DNA of 64,000 nt from positions 1,824,501-1,888,500 of the forward strand of contig NC_022571.1 of the NCBI RefSeq assembly GCF_000473995.1, in the 5' to 3' direction. Both the position numbers and the translations under genes were made by a program. This document shows positions 18,463-28,236 of the stretch, in pieces. The notes below the pieces were generated by a model that was given only the letters and a program-made list of their open reading frames with translations, searched no databases and was not told the DNA's origin. This DNA comes from Clostridium saccharobutylicum DSM 13864 (GTDB taxonomy: Bacteria; Bacillota; Clostridia; Clostridiales; Clostridiaceae). How positions within the stretch are numbered: the stretch's first letter is position 1; each line of letters begins with the position of its first letter.

Positions 18463-18636
18463 ATGCAAATTAATAAAATATTAACTGTTGATTCTTTGGA
18501 AGAATATAAAGAAGTTTTACTAAATATTGGCGCAACTATGATTAAAGATATTCAAAAAGTAGCAACAGGGTGGAATATGACTGTAAAACATAAAGATGGA
18601 ATTGTTGTAGAATACGTACAGCGTAATGTGGATTAG
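18463..18636 (+). CDS. Small hypothetical protein, 57 residues
   Basis: ATG at 18463 follows GGAGAGGG and opens a 57-codon frame (MQINKILTVDSLEEYKEVLL ... VVEYVQRNVD). The codon pattern and ribosome site support a real gene. It is 33 bases upstream of the HAD phosphatase and likely cotranscribed with it. No family is recognised. Confidence 0.6.
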   Translation: MQINKILTVDSLEEYKEVLLNIGATMIKDIQKVATGWNMTVKHKDGIVVEYVQRNVD

Positions 18637-18669
18637 AATCTTTAAATTTATTATAGGAAGTGAATTAAT

Positions 18670-19290
18670 ATGATTAAAGCAATATTATTTGATTTTGATG
18701 GGGTACTAACTACGGATGCAACTGGTTCAGAATCGATATGTAATTATATTTGTATGAAAACTGGATTGAATATAAAAATATTTGAAAAAGAGTATTTCAA
18801 ATATAATGATGATCTTTTATATGGAAAAACTACTCATGAAGAAATTTGGAAAAATTTATGTGAAGGACTAAACACCCAAATTGACATGAATATCTTATAT
18901 GAATCATTTATAAATACACCTATAGATAACCAAATGATGAAACTTATAGATGGGCTAAAAAAGCAGAATTATAAAGTAGGCATGGTTACTGATAATAAAA
19001 AAGATCGCATACATAGCATTGTTCAGTATTATAATTGGGACAAGGTATTTGATGCAATTGCAATATCAGCAGAAATTGGTTCTGGAAAAGAATTTAATAC
19101 AATTTTTGAGAAAACTATAAATTTGATGAATGTAGATGCAAATGAGTGCTTGTTTATTGATAATCAAGAAAAAAATCTTATAATTCCTAAGAAAATTGGA
19201 ATGAACGTTATTTATTTTGATCATGAAAAAAGAAATTATGAAAAGCTTGTTGAAGAATTTAAGAATTTATATTCTATAAAATTAGATTAG
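18670..19290 (+). CDS. HAD-family hydrolase
   Basis: 206 residues with HAD motifs in order: DFDGVLTT (nucleophile Asp and acid/base Asp), MVTDNKKDR (motif II Thr region), Lys in GSGKEF, and FIDNQEKN (motif IV). An inserted helical cap lies between motifs I and II. It is probably a small-molecule phosphatase of the beta-phosphoglucomutase/phosphatase group; the substrate is not predictable. GGAAG precedes the ATG. Confidence 0.85.
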   Translation: MIKAILFDFDGVLTTDATGSESICNYICMKTGLNIKIFEKEYFKYNDDLLYGKTTHEEIWKNLCEGLNTQIDMNILYESFINTPIDNQMMKLIDGLKKQNYKVGMVTDNKKDRIHSIVQYYNWDKVFDAIAISAEIGSGKEFNTIFEKTINLMNVDANECLFIDNQEKNLIIPKKIGMNVIYFDHEKRNYEKLVEEFKNLYSIKLD

Positions 19291-19439
19291 CTTTTATTAA
19301 TAGTAAGACAAGTGTTATTAAACAAAATAATTAATAAATTTCTTAAATAATGCAATGATAGATTGAGGATTAAATTGAAAAAAATATATAAAAAATGATT
19401 TTATGAAGATTGAATAATGCTATATAAAGGAGAAGAAAT

Positions 19440-19835
19440 TTGAATAAATACACCAGAAAAGATTTAGCAGAATTATTTAACATAGGAAAAGAAACTTTGC
19501 GATATTATGAAAATATAAATTTATTACCTAATCCAACTAGGAATGAAAATGGTTATAGAGTTTATACTGAGGAAGATTTATTAAGAATCAAATTTATTGT
19601 TCGAATGAAAAAATATGGATTTAGCTTAAGGCAAATATCTGACTTAATTAAAAGTGTTAGTAATGAGAAATGCGCTCATCAAGATAGTCTAATAAATTAT
19701 ATAGATAATAAAATAATTGAAGTTGAAAATCAAATTAAAGAGTTGTATCAATTGATAGAATTATTAAATGGAGTAAAGGAAAATAAGCATTTAGGTGAAT
19801 GTGACTTTTTTAAATCTTTAGTAAATAATGATTGA
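19440..19835 (+). CDS. MerR-family transcriptional regulator
   Basis: 131 residues starting at a TTG preceded by AAAGGAGA. The N-terminal winged helix (YTRKDLAELFNIGKETLRYY through YRVYTEEDLLRI) is typical of MerR, followed by a coiled-coil dimer helix and a short C-terminal part (CAHQ...HLGECDF) with two cysteines. It may sense a metal, thiol or oxidant. It probably controls the adjacent flavin reductase and GyrI-like genes, since effector-binding domains of the GyrI type are often partnered with MerR regulators. Confidence 0.88.
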   Translation: MNKYTRKDLAELFNIGKETLRYYENINLLPNPTRNENGYRVYTEEDLLRIKFIVRMKKYGFSLRQISDLIKSVSNEKCAHQDSLINYIDNKIIEVENQIKELYQLIELLNGVKENKHLGECDFFKSLVNND

Positions 19836-19920
19836 CATTGTTCTATACTACAACCATTACACTATTAATAAAGATGATTTCATAATTAACTTTTATAAAA
19901 TAGGAAATGGGGTTATACAC

Positions 19921-20565
19921 ATGAATGTAATTGCTATTAATGGAAGTCCAAGAAAAAAAGATAATACAGCAATTTTGCTAAATAAAGCTCTTGAGGGAGC
20001 AGCTTCAAATGGAGCAGAAGTAGAAATGATCAATTTATATGACTTTAACTATAAAGGATGTAGAAGTTGTTTTATGTGTAAATTAACAAATGGTAATAGT
20101 TATGGGCAATGTTGTATTAACGATGAAATAAGTTCCATTTTAAATAAAATTAAGAATGTAGATGCTATAATTCTTGGTTCACCAATTTATTTGGGATTAA
20201 TTACAGGTGAAATGAAATCTTTTATGGAACGATTAATTTTTCCTTATCTAGTTTATGATGAAAATTATTCTTCGCTCTTTCCTAAAAGAATTTCAGTAGG
20301 ATTAATCTATACATTTGGAGTTGATGAACAAAAATTGGAACAAACAAAATGGAAAGAACCTCTTAAATATAATGAATTTTTAATAGAAAGATTTTTGGGA
20401 AAAGCAGAATCAATTTTTGTAACTGATACATATCAATTTGATGATTATTCAAAATATGTTTCAACAGCTTTTGACGCTAACAAAAAATTAAAACGTAGGA
20501 AAGAAGTGTTTCCACAAGATTGCAAAAAGGCATTTGAGCTGGGAAAAAGATTAGTTCAGATGTAA
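19921..20565 (+). CDS. NADPH-dependent FMN reductase / flavodoxin-fold oxidoreductase
   Basis: 214 residues with MNVIAINGSPRKKDNTAILL (FMN-binding loop), CRSCFMCK with closely spaced cysteines, and GSPIYLGLITGEMKSFMERL, all hallmarks of the NAD(P)H-dependent flavodoxin-fold (iron-sulfur flavoprotein-like) family. Start chosen at 19921 because the family begins right there and GGAAATGGGG precedes it; the frame is open further upstream and overlaps the MerR gene. It likely reduces quinones or flavins in the cytoplasm. Confidence 0.85.
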   Translation: MNVIAINGSPRKKDNTAILLNKALEGAASNGAEVEMINLYDFNYKGCRSCFMCKLTNGNSYGQCCINDEISSILNKIKNVDAIILGSPIYLGLITGEMKSFMERLIFPYLVYDENYSSLFPKRISVGLIYTFGVDEQKLEQTKWKEPLKYNEFLIERFLGKAESIFVTDTYQFDDYSKYVSTAFDANKKLKRRKEVFPQDCKKAFELGKRLVQM

Positions 20566-20753
20566 AAAAATAATTATAAGTTAAGTTTCAGATCTTTTTG
20601 GAGTTATTAAATATAAAAGTTAAAAAATGTTACAACCTATTAAACACTAAATAGTAATTTGGAAATTTTAAAAAATATGTTGAAATACATTTTAAAGGAT
20701 TATATGATGAATTTAGGCATCGATGTACTTTATTAAAATAAAGAAGGTAAATT

Positions 20754-21209
20754 ATGATTATTAATATTGAAATGATACCATCATATAAAATTGCTTATAT
20801 ACGAAGAACAGGGCCTTACGGTTTAGAGAATGTGTCAATAATGGAACAATTAAAAAGTTGGGCTAGAGAAAAAAACTTATTTAATGAAAGTTCAATCATA
20901 TTAGGAATAGTTAAAGATAACCCTAAATTCACAGAACCTAAAAATTGTCGTTATGATACATGTTTAGTTGTTTCAGATGAATTTGAGGTTGATACTGAGT
21001 ATATTAATGTGGGAAAAATTATTGGTGGAAAATACTGTGTATTTAAGATAAATCATACGGTAGATGCTATACAAAAAGCATGGATGGAGATATTTTCGGA
21101 GTTATCAAAAAGAAATTACGAAATTGATGATAGAAGACCTATCCTTGAACGCTATGAAATACAGATGATAAACAAGCATTTCTGTGAAATTTGTGTACCA
21201 ATATTATAA
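20754..21209 (+). CDS. GyrI-like small-molecule-binding domain protein
   Basis: 151 residues matching the stand-alone GyrI/AraC effector-binding (SOUL-like) fold: IEMIPSYKIAYIRRTGPYG at the N-terminus, RYDTCLVVSDE in the middle and ILERYEIQMINK near the end. These bind or hydrolyse drug-like ligands. It lies 188 bases after the flavin reductase and may belong to the same stress-response group. Confidence 0.8.
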   Translation: MIINIEMIPSYKIAYIRRTGPYGLENVSIMEQLKSWAREKNLFNESSIILGIVKDNPKFTEPKNCRYDTCLVVSDEFEVDTEYINVGKIIGGKYCVFKINHTVDAIQKAWMEIFSELSKRNYEIDDRRPILERYEIQMINKHFCEICVPIL

Positions 21210-21304
21210 AAAAATATTGAGATAAATTTCAATTTATGTAATTGAAAAATGATTATAATATAAAATTTAACTATTTAGTTTTAATATTAATTTATAAAGA
21301 CTTT

Positions 21305-21346
21305 AAAGGCGATAAACACTTAAAATAAAATGTTTATCGCCTTTAT
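21305..21346 (+). terminator. Rho-independent terminator
   Basis: AAAGGCGATAAACA (21305-21318) pairs perfectly with TGTTTATCGCCTTT (21331-21344), about 95 bases after the GyrI-like gene. Confidence 0.75.
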
Positions 21347-21804
21347 TGAAGCTGTTTTATCAGAATCATCGATAGAATTATGAAACTGGATGTTTAAAGC
21401 CTTTTTTACAAATTTAATGGAACATCTTAACTAAGAGGTATAGGTTGTTATATATTTTATTTACTTAAAGAAGAAACTATGAAATTTATAGATAAATTAA
21501 AATAATCTCTTTCTAAGTTTGATGATGGAGCATAATTAAAAGAAATTAAAATTGATTTACCTAAAATTAAAAACATAACGAGTTTTTATAAAAAAATTAT
21601 TATAAAACTTATTGAATATTAGTCAAAATTAGTATAATATGTTTGCATATAGAAAAGTATGCTAAGGTTTACATTAAGTATAAATAAAAATTTGATAATT
21701 TATGATTTTATTAATCTTATATTAATATAGGAGGGAGTGTTACAGTGGTTAGACATCAAATAAAACTCTGACAGTACCAGTCAAAAGTAAGGAGTGACGA
21801 AATA
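21347..21804. other. Intergenic region with only decayed frames
   Basis: About 450 bases without an intact ORF. Short frames interrupted by stops (for example from the ATG near 21479) look like remnants, but none is recognisable. The last 30 bases carry the AAGGAGTGA ribosome site of the tannase-family gene. Confidence 0.35.
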
Positions 21805-23472
21805 ATGAAAATTTCAAAGAAAAGTTGGACCACAGTAGGTGCTTTTGCTACTAGTTGTATGTTCATGTTTAATGGAGGTAGCGCAGTATCAGCTGCTAAT
21901 GCAAACGATTTTATGGCTTTTGCTACACCATCATACACTAATCCAAAAGATTTTAAAATTTCTGATACATCAAGCAATTTTACGATACCAGCAGAAATTG
22001 ATGCATCGAAAATAGAATTGCCTACATCAGGCGCTACGATCAGTTCAGCAACTATAGTGAAATCTGATGAAAAGGATAATCTGAATGGAGAATACTGCAA
22101 GGTATTAGGTGCAATCCATCCAGTAGATAAAACTGCGCCAGATATTAACTTTCAGGTTAACCTTCCTGTAAAATGGAACAGTAAAATATTACAATATGGT
22201 GGCGGTGGATTTGATGGTGCTCTGGTTAGTGCTGATAATGGATATTACGGGCAAATGGTTTCAGATCCAACACCTTTGGCTCAAGGGTATGTGACATTTG
22301 GTAGTGATAGTGGTCATGTAAATTCTTCATATTGGGATAGTAAATGGGCGCTTAATGATGAAGCCTTGAATAATTTTGCCTCTGACCAGTTAAAGAAAAC
22401 AAAAGATACCGTACTAGAAATAGTACAGGCTTTTTATAAATCCAAGCCGTCTCAGGTATATTTTGTTGGTGGCTCTAATGGCGGACGAGAAGCGTTGAAG
22501 GTTGTGCAACGTTTCCCAGCAGAATATAACGGCGTTATTTGCTATTTTCCTGTATTAAACTGGGTACCTAAGGCAATTGCAGATAGCAGGAATGGAGATG
22601 ATGTAAAAGCTAATAATGGAGCAGGTTGGATCAGCCCTGAACAGTATAAGCTTGTTAATCAAACCATCCTTGGAATAGATGATGGACTAGACGGCGTTAA
22701 GGATGGCATAATAAGCAACATTTACGGAGCTGAAAAAAATAAGGATGAAGTTTTAAAAGCTTTAAAAAATATATTATCAGATGCGCAGATAAAAACATTA
22801 GAAACATTTGCTTCACCTATGAAATTTAATTATCCTCTTGCCAATGGATTAACCACTATGCCAGGATATCCTGTTTTTAAGGGAGCTCCTTTAGCCGATA
22901 GGTTTCTAAGCCAATATGGTACAGCACCAACTGCAAGGGATGGTGTAATGGCAGAAGCTGGGGATGCTGTTATTAAAAATATGATAGTTCGAGATGATAA
23001 TTTTAATCCTGAAAATTTTGATCCAGATAAATGGCATGATAAAGTTGTAAAAGCTTCAGAATTACTTGATGCTACAAATCCAGATATCTCAGCTTTTAAA
23101 GATAACGGAGGAAAATTGATTCTTATTCATGGAGCAGCAGATCAAATTGTTACCTTCCAAGGCACAATTGACTACTATAATCAATTGACTGACAAGTTTG
23201 GTAAAGATCCTCTTGGTAAGTTTGTAAAATTCTATATGGTTCCAGGAAATGGCCATTATAACTCAGAAACCTGGAATATGCAATCCGACATATTAGGCGC
23301 ATTGGATCAATGGGTAGTAAATAATAAATCTCCTGAAAATTTGATTGTAACAGATGGGTCTGAAAAGACTGCAGGCCGCACACGTCCGCTTTTAGAATAT
23401 CCTGCTTATCCAGAGTACAAAGGAAGCGGAGATGTAAATTCCGCTGAAAGTTTTATTAGCGTTACCCCTTAA
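21805..23472 (+). CDS. Secreted tannase/feruloyl esterase family protein lacking the usual Cys pair
   Basis: 555 residues with a Sec signal peptide (positively charged start, hydrophobic core, cleavage near SAVSA-AN). The alpha/beta-hydrolase core has the nucleophile motif GGSNGG (Ser224), acid Asp446 (HGAADQ) and His484 (GNGHY), plus the calcium-loop-like DDGLDGVKDGI. Family enzymes hydrolyse ester bonds of plant phenolics. The family normally has a CS-D-HC motif in which two cysteines join next to Ser and His; here both are replaced (Gly223, Tyr485). The first 40 residues after cleavage are low complexity. It is probably an extracellular esterase on plant-derived esters. Confidence 0.85.
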   Translation: MKISKKSWTTVGAFATSCMFMFNGGSAVSAANANDFMAFATPSYTNPKDFKISDTSSNFTIPAEIDASKIELPTSGATISSATIVKSDEKDNLNGEYCKVLGAIHPVDKTAPDINFQVNLPVKWNSKILQYGGGGFDGALVSADNGYYGQMVSDPTPLAQGYVTFGSDSGHVNSSYWDSKWALNDEALNNFASDQLKKTKDTVLEIVQAFYKSKPSQVYFVGGSNGGREALKVVQRFPAEYNGVICYFPVLNWVPKAIADSRNGDDVKANNGAGWISPEQYKLVNQTILGIDDGLDGVKDGIISNIYGAEKNKDEVLKALKNILSDAQIKTLETFASPMKFNYPLANGLTTMPGYPVFKGAPLADRFLSQYGTAPTARDGVMAEAGDAVIKNMIVRDDNFNPENFDPDKWHDKVVKASELLDATNPDISAFKDNGGKLILIHGAADQIVTFQGTIDYYNQLTDKFGKDPLGKFVKFYMVPGNGHYNSETWNMQSDILGALDQWVVNNKSPENLIVTDGSEKTAGRTRPLLEYPAYPEYKGSGDVNSAESFISVTP

Positions 23473-23568
23473 TGAAATGGAAAGAGCTTATTTTATTATA
23501 TTTAGGAATTGCATTTTGTTTTCTTCTTGCCATAAATATTCTTCAGAATATGCTCCAAAAATGCGGAG

Positions 23569-23934
23569 TTGGATAGTAATGTTAAAAAGTATTATTTGTT
23601 TTTAATGTTGTTTTACAGCACAGAACATATATCAATAATAGCAGCAGATAAATTTTTAAAAGCTGAAAATAAATTATGGAGTGTGTTGGGGATGATTAAG
23701 GATGAAATTAAAATTAAATCAGAACAAGGAGAAATCTTTGATAAAAAGCAGATAGCTCTTGCTATTAAAAATTCTACTTTTAATGATGAGCTTAGGTGCT
23801 CTTTACTTGATGATGGAATATTAGATAAATGTGTAGGGTGTAGTTTGAAATATATTTGTGATGGAATTGATCAAGTAGTTGATGATTATGTTGACAAAAC
23901 TACAGAAGTTATAAATAATTTTAGTTTTGAATAA
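23569..23934 (+). CDS. Hypothetical protein with C-terminal cysteines
   Basis: A 121-residue frame beginning at TTG behind a weak GCGGAG ribosome site. It is helical with a cysteine group (CSLLDDGILDKCVGCSLKYIC) that could bind a metal. It is unrelated to anything I recognise. A downstream ATG (codon 13) is an alternative start. A terminator follows at 23994. Confidence 0.5.
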   Translation: MDSNVKKYYLFLMLFYSTEHISIIAADKFLKAENKLWSVLGMIKDEIKIKSEQGEIFDKKQIALAIKNSTFNDELRCSLLDDGILDKCVGCSLKYICDGIDQVVDDYVDKTTEVINNFSFE

Positions 23935-23993
23935 GTAAATGAAACATACAAATATAAAGATCCAAAACATTTATTCATAATTATATATATAAC

Positions 23994-24031
23994 AACAGCT
24001 CCAAGGATAAAAAAATAACCTTGGAGCTGTT
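23994..24031. terminator. Rho-independent terminator
   Basis: AACAGCTCCAAGG (23994-24006) and CCTTGGAGCTGTT (24019-24031) form a perfect 13-base stem downstream of the gene ending at 23934. Confidence 0.75.
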
Positions 24032-24104
24032 AAGCGTTTGATGTTTTATAGTATAGGGAATATTATTAAGGAGTTTTTTGAGAATATTTTTATAATGACT
24101 TATA

Positions 24105-24375
24105 ATGGATTTGTTTAGAAAAGCTAAAACTAAAGAAGAACAAGATTTTTATGTTATGCTTTCTAATTTAGTACTTAAAAGAGAAGCCCAAATGTTATAG
24201 GTAAGTAATATGGCAACATATACAATACTTGCAGGAGTTAATTTATTTATATGGTGAAATTAATATCTATGATAATACTAATATATTTAAGTTAATTGTG
24301 TGTATAAGAAATGGTAGAGTAATTTGGAGTGATGAAAAGTTGCCAGATTGGATAAAAAAGATAATAGAATTATAA
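24105..24375 (+). pseudogene. Decayed small gene fragments
   Basis: A 31-codon frame (MDLFRKAKTKEEQDFYVM...) is followed after several stops by an open tail in another frame (IRNGRVIWSDEKLPDWIKK). Together they look like the two ends of a small protein gene broken by substitutions or frameshifts. No family is recognised and a chance origin cannot be ruled out. Confidence 0.3.
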
Positions 24376-24441
24376 TAGCTAAATTGTATCAAAAATTTAG
24401 CCTAATCATCTCAAATAAGAACTAGAATTTTAATACAATGT

Positions 24442-24469
24442 AAAGCCACTGATTTCAGTGGCTTTCAGT
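24442..24469. terminator. Terminator hairpin
   Basis: AAAGCCACTGA and TCAGTGGCTTT form a perfect 11-base stem with a two-base centre. Confidence 0.65.
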
Positions 24470-24763
24470 GTTTATTTGGACAAAAGGTGGTGGAAAATTT
24501 TAAGTTTTCATCTTAAATTTATAGAGTTTTATGTTGGAATGTACACTTTTCGAGAAAATAGAAAACTGGTATATAGTACAGAAAATGAAAGCATTGCTAT
24601 AGGGAAAATTAAACATATTCGAATTAGAATGGGTATATAATGAAAAAGTCAACGGATTATTGGGATTAGATTTTTTAAGTAGCTCCTTATGCTTTAATTT
24701 GTTTTAATGGTTAAATTAAATATAGATATGATAAAATAGCAACATAGAGTATGGTGAGAAATT

Positions 24764-26346
24764 TTGGAGAAAGAGTTTAATATAACAGGTACGTGTATTC
24801 CACAAATGCATTATATGGTAGACATATCTGATAAATTAAAAGAAACTATGAAACTCATAGATAAAGGAAGATATTTCATTATAAATAGACCAAGACAGTA
24901 TGGGAAAACTACAATATTTTATTTATTAAATAAACAATTAAAAAATAGTAAAGATTACTTACCTATAAAAATAGTTTTGAAGGCATAGGAGATGTAGTCT
25001 TTGAAGACGAAGAAAGTTTCTCAAAAGCATTTTTAGAGATAGTATCAGAAAATTTATTATTAAAGGATGAAAAGTTAGCCCTATTTTTAGAAGAAGAAAT
25101 AAACAAGGTTAAAAAATTAAAGGATTTATCTAGTGCAATTACAAAACTAATTATTAAAGCCAATAAAAAGGTTGTACTTATGATAGATGAAGTAGATAAA
25201 AGCAGTAATAATCAATTATTTTTGAGTTTTTTAGGGATGCTTAGAAATAAGTATTTACTAAGAAATGAGGAAGAAGATATTACTTTTCATAGCGTAATAT
25301 TAGCAGGTGTTCACGATGTTAAAAGTTTAAAGATAAAAATAAGACCAGATGATGAGCATAAATGCAACAGTCTTTGGAATATAGCTTCTGATTTTGATGT
25401 GTATATGAACTTCTCAGTTGAAGAGATAGGTACAATGCTTGATGATTATATTTCAAATAAAGGAGTAAATTTAGATAAAAGCTATTTCTCACAAAGGCTT
25501 TATTTTTATACTTCTGGATATCCATTTTTAGTAAGCAAACTATGTAAAATAATAGACGAAAAGATAATGAATGAAAATGAATTGAAATGAGAAAAAGTAT
25601 ATATGGATATGGCTGTAAAGGAATTGCTAAAAGAAAAGAATACTAATTTTGATAGTCTGATTAAAAATATAGAGAATAATAAAGACTTGAAGGAATTGGT
25701 AAAAAGGATAATTTTAGATGGCTATGAAATTAGTTATAATGAAGATAATTTTATTATAACTATGGCAATTATGTATGGAATATTCAAAAATAACAATGGA
25801 AGAGTCAAGATTCATAACAGAATATATGAGCAAAGAATATATAATTATATGAGCTCACTAATAGAAACTACAAGCAACTTAGGATTTTATAATGAAAGAT
25901 CAAAATTCATAAATGCAAATGGCGATCTAGATATAAAGAAAATACTTATAAAATTTAAGGAATTTATGAAGCATGAGTATTCAGAAAAAAGAGAAGTTTT
26001 TTTAGAGGATGATGGAAGATTAGTATTTCTAGCTTTTATAAGTCCTATAATCAACGGAACGGGTTTTGCGTTTAAAGAAGTAAAAGGCGGAGATGAAAAA
26101 AGATTTGATATAGTAATAACATACAATAAAAAGATGTATATTATAGAACTTAAAATATGGAGGGGGGAAGAGTATCATAAAAAAGGTCTAATACAGCTTG
26201 GAGAATATTTGCAGCAGTATAGTTTAAGTAAAGGCTATCTTCTAATATTTGATTTTAGAAAAACTAAAAATGTATCTGGAGAAATGAATGTAATTGATGT
26301 TGAAATTAATGGGAATAGTAAAAAGATAACAGAAGTGTATTGTTAG
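24764..26346 (+). pseudogene. AAA-like ATPase with PD-(D/E)XK nuclease domain, broken by a frameshift and a nonsense codon
   Basis: Three pieces make one protein of about 527 residues. The N-terminus has a Walker A (RPRQYGKTT) in one frame. The frame is lost near 24975 (LPIKI then a +1/-1 slip before FEGIGDVVFEDE). The second piece has Walker B (VVLMIDEVDK) and ends at a TGA at 25588-25590. The third piece continues in the same frame and carries the nuclease-like motif FDIVITYNKKMYIIELKIW. The family (AAA-ATPase-like with DUF1703 nuclease domain) is numerous in clostridia and of unknown function. This copy is most probably dead. Confidence 0.8.
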
Positions 26347-26352
26347 TAAAAA

Positions 26353-26400
26353 AGGATGCTTGCAAAGATTTTAAAAATTATTTGCAAGCATCCTATTATT
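26353..26400 (+). terminator. Rho-independent terminator after the AAA pseudogene
   Basis: AGGATGCTTGCAAA (26353-26366) and TTTGCAAGCATCCT (26381-26394) make a perfect 14-base stem followed by ATTATTTTTATT. Confidence 0.8.
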
Positions 26401-27088
26401 TTTATTCAAATTTATATATGAATGTTTTACCTAACTATATTACAATAGACGAATCTAGGGAGAATAAGTGTGGATAATTCATATTTAGAGGAATATTATT
26501 AAGTCAATGTAGTAGAGCTTCTTAAGAATATGGAATATAAATACATGAGCGTTCGTATGTCTAATTGGAAGAGGAGAAAAGGTTGGATGGATTGAATTAT
26601 GGACTATGGAAGAAATTATAAAAGCAATTAGGGAAATTAATAAGAATAAGATATCTTATATACTTAATAATTTATCATAATATAAAGAATCACTTAATAA
26701 AGACTAATGTAGTAAATCTTTTGCGCTTGAAAAAACCTCAGGAATTTTAATTTTTAAATAGTATTTTATATAGTAGAGAGGATTAGATTAACTTTCCATT
26801 AAGTGAAAAAGGAAAATAAATTATAATAAAATATAATTTATAATAAAACCAAAATAGGAACAAATGTTTAAAACAAGTACTTCTTCCTATTTTTATATAT
26901 TATCTAATGCTATTCTATAATGGAAAAAAGGAGGGAAAAAATATGTTGCTTAGCTATAATGTTAAAAATTTCCCCATACATATATTCCAAAGAAAGTTTT
27001 AGGGGATAAGCATTGAAAAATAGAAGTTTAATTGTTAATGATGATAATAAAATATATGTTTTAGAAAATTAATAATGAGGTATGGAGA
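26401..27088. other. Gene-poor stretch with remnants and one hairpin
   Basis: Contains only broken frames, for example YKYMSVRMSNWKRRKG near 26540 and a short frame after AGGAGGG at 26943 (MLLSYNVKNFPIHIFQRKF) that stops and continues in another frame. A hairpin with arms AAAATAGGAA (26851-26860) and TTCCTATTTT (26884-26893) followed by T residues looks like a terminator. Confidence 0.4.
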
Positions 27089-27343
27089 ATGTATAATAAA
27101 AATATTTTGGATAAATTTAATAAAGAAGAGATTATTATTATTCCGGATTCTGAGATATTTGTATCATATAAAAGTAATCCATTGTTTGTTTTAATATTGA
27201 GTCAATTTGGAAAACTAAAAAATGAGATTAGTAGTAACGATTATTTTTTGATTTTTGATATATCTGCAAGTGGTATCAAAAATAGTGACATAGGTGATTA
27301 TGCATATGATGATTTTTTTGGAATGTATAAAGATAAATTGTAG
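27089..27343 (+). CDS. Hypothetical protein, 84 residues
   Basis: The ATG follows ATGGAG, and the frame gives an acidic, aromatic-rich protein (IIIPDSEIFVSYKSNPLFVL ... DYAYDDFFGMYKDKL). No recognised family. It stands alone among decayed sequence, so it may itself be a fragment. Confidence 0.4.
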   Translation: MYNKNILDKFNKEEIIIIPDSEIFVSYKSNPLFVLILSQFGKLKNEISSNDYFLIFDISASGIKNSDIGDYAYDDFFGMYKDKL

Positions 27344-27480
27344 TGACATACCTGATTTAGCAAATGAACAATTAATACAAGCATTAAATAAAATATAAAT
27401 TTTGAAATAATGATGCTCTTCAAAAATTTTTTACTATTGTTAAAATATTGTGACAAAGTAGTGAGTTTGAAATATATTAT

Positions 27481-27523
27481 AATTTAAGACATGCAGTTTA
27501 ATTAAAGCTGCATGTCTTAAATT
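27481..27523. terminator. Long perfect hairpin
   Basis: AATTTAAGACATGCAG (27481-27496) and its complement at 27508-27523 form a 16-base perfect stem. It can stop transcription in either direction. Confidence 0.65.
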
Positions 27524-27660
27524 GTGTAAAAAGGCTTTAAGCAAGGAATGAAAGAAGTAAATTAGCTGTATTAAATTTTAAAGTAATTATTCAGAATGTG
27601 TAGATATTGGAAAATAGTAATACAAGAAATTTTATAAAGTAAGAAAGTGAATATACTTAA

Positions 27661-27691
27661 TATAGTGTTTAGAATTGCACTAAACACTATA
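27661..27691 (-). terminator. Terminator of the secreted protein gene
   Basis: TATAGTGTTTA (27661-27671) and TAAACACTATA (27681-27691) form a perfect 11-base stem just downstream of the minus-strand gene ending at 27703. Confidence 0.65.
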
Positions 27692-27702
27692 TTAGTAAAT
27701 TT

Positions 27703-28029
27703 TTAAAGAGGAGAAAAAGATATTTCGCCAGTACCAACCAGTATTAGAATATCCCCTTCTCCAACAGGACCAAGTTTTACAATTTCATTGGGGGTATTAA
27801 ATTGTAAAAATGTTTTTTGATTACCATTAGAATCAATTACTATTACAGTAAGAGGCTTGTTGGCAGTTATCAGTTTACCTGTAATATAATTTCCAGTATA
27901 TTGAGTCATATTATAGATGCCTTGTGTATAAGTTGTTGCAATAGGAAGTGGTTGTGCTTGTGCTTGTGGGATTTTAACAAATGTAAATATAGATATTAAA
28001 AAAAATATTAAAAACTTCTTTATTTTCAT
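27703..28029 (-). CDS. Small secreted protein
   Basis: 108 residues with a clear Sec signal peptide (MKIKKFLIFFLISIFTFVKI, cleavage near AQA-QPL). The mature part of about 80 residues is beta-rich (YTGNYITGKLITANKPLTVI ... LGPVGEGDILILVGTGEISF). TGGAGGTG precedes the ATG. The family is not recognised; the protein is probably extracellular or wall-associated. Confidence 0.65.
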   Translation of the reverse strand: MKIKKFLIFFLISIFTFVKIPQAQAQPLPIATTYTQGIYNMTQYTGNYITGKLITANKPLTVIVIDSNGNQKTFLQFNTPNEIVKLGPVGEGDILILVGTGEISFSPL

Positions 28030-28236
28030 AGCAGCACCTCCATTTTATTAGTATTTTGTTTTCAAAATTAGAATATACACTCTATTGATAATTAAAGTAT
28101 CAATAATCTTTTATTTCACAATACTGGCATATAGCGTAAAACTACAAAAAAGTTAAGAATAAATTTATGCATAGAAAGTTAACTATTAATAATTTGGAAT
28201 TGAGATATATAAAATTTGTAGAAAGGAGATTAACAA

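Noticed and set aside
25588..25590. In-frame TGA as a selenocysteine codon in the AAA gene
   Set aside because: No SECIS-like hairpin is apparent, the position is not a redox site, and the gene has an independent frameshift, so plain decay is simpler.
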